From NCBI GenBank assembly GCA_035236585.1, contig CP141136.1, forward strand, positions 48,501,136 to 48,565,135: DNA of 64,000 nt, written 5' to 3'. The notes under the pieces were generated by a model that worked only from the letters and a program-made list of their open reading frames with translations, was not told the DNA's origin and did no database searches. Shown piece by piece: positions 63,801 through 64,000 of the stretch. Source of the DNA: Warburgia ugandensis. Taxonomy: Eukaryota > Streptophyta > Magnoliopsida > Canellales > Canellaceae. Made by a program: the position numbers and the translations under genes. The number at the start of each line of letters is the position of its first letter. The stretch's first letter is position 1.

Positions 63801-64000
63801 CTACATTTGTACCATGAATTTTCATGAAAATTTGGTGAAGCCCATTGAAATCCTCATGGAATTCATGAAGAGATGAGTATGATTGGTGGAGAAAACTAAG
63901 AAAGGATGAGAGAGAGAAAAATGGGAAATCTATGGCTAGCTTTCATTTAGGAATTTCAAGAAATAATGGCTAAGATAATTCCGCATATAAGATCATCCTA
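63801..64000 (+). mobile_element. Family D LTR, continuation
   Basis: After the CTACA target duplication the sequence continues the LTR interrupted at 56,205 and runs off the window. No gene or LTR end seen. Confidence 0.6.

Overview
The window is nuclear DNA from a seed plant with a large, repeat-rich genome. It is AT-rich and contains no recognisable host gene, tRNA or rRNA. Almost all of it can be assigned to LTR retrotransposons in nested insertions, plus one hAT-type non-autonomous DNA element and one LINE (RTE-type) 3' end. Species cannot be named from the sequence. No element is intact and every coding remnant is broken, so everything marked pseudogene is a relic. Four LTR families are used below. 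Family A is a Ty3/gypsy chromovirus, Tekay/Del-like by its chromodomain and tRNA-Met primer site, with 4.2-5 kb LTRs. Family B is an Athila/Tat-like gypsy family with a decayed tRNA-Asp primer site and 2.4-2.8 kb LTRs. Family C is known only from one solo LTR. Family D is a second Athila/Tat-like 3' end.

Layout. 1-320: gypsy reverse transcriptase scrap (+). 320-4,706: gene-free repetitive DNA with two tandem arrays, LTR-like. 4,715-5,459: hAT-type element with an 8-bp target duplication, carrying a 43-bp hairpin-forming array. 5,961-6,121: RTE LINE tail (-). 7,458-17,448: a degenerate family A element on the minus strand (3' LTR, polypurine tract, integrase with chromodomain, RNase H, RT, protease, gag, primer site, 5' LTR piece), split inside RT by a family B LTR that carries a perfect (TC)77 run.

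17,449 to about 45,600: an Athila/Tat-like element (+) whose single gag gene is cut into three pieces. A family A solo LTR (21,250-25,437, perfect 5-bp duplication) sits between pieces 1 and 2. A family B LTR that itself swallowed an 18-kb family A array sits between pieces 2 and 3. The array is LTR-gag-LTR-gag-LTR-leader, and both internal regions lack pol in the same way.

46,000-53,058: the least decayed family A element, internally deleted but with an uninterrupted integrase-chromodomain tail. It is inserted in minus-strand family B sequence (to 54,417). 54,418-64,000: the 3' end and LTR of family D (+), interrupted by a minus-strand family A solo LTR (56,206-63,800, perfect 5-bp duplication), itself interrupted by a family C solo LTR (60,241-63,115, perfect 5-bp duplication).

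The genes do not work together as a pathway. The information here is evolutionary: insertion order, recombination to solo LTRs, templated break repair, methylation-type decay, and conserved non-coding LTR modules, notably a 15-bp hairpin, a CpG-rich cassette and a splice-donor-like site.
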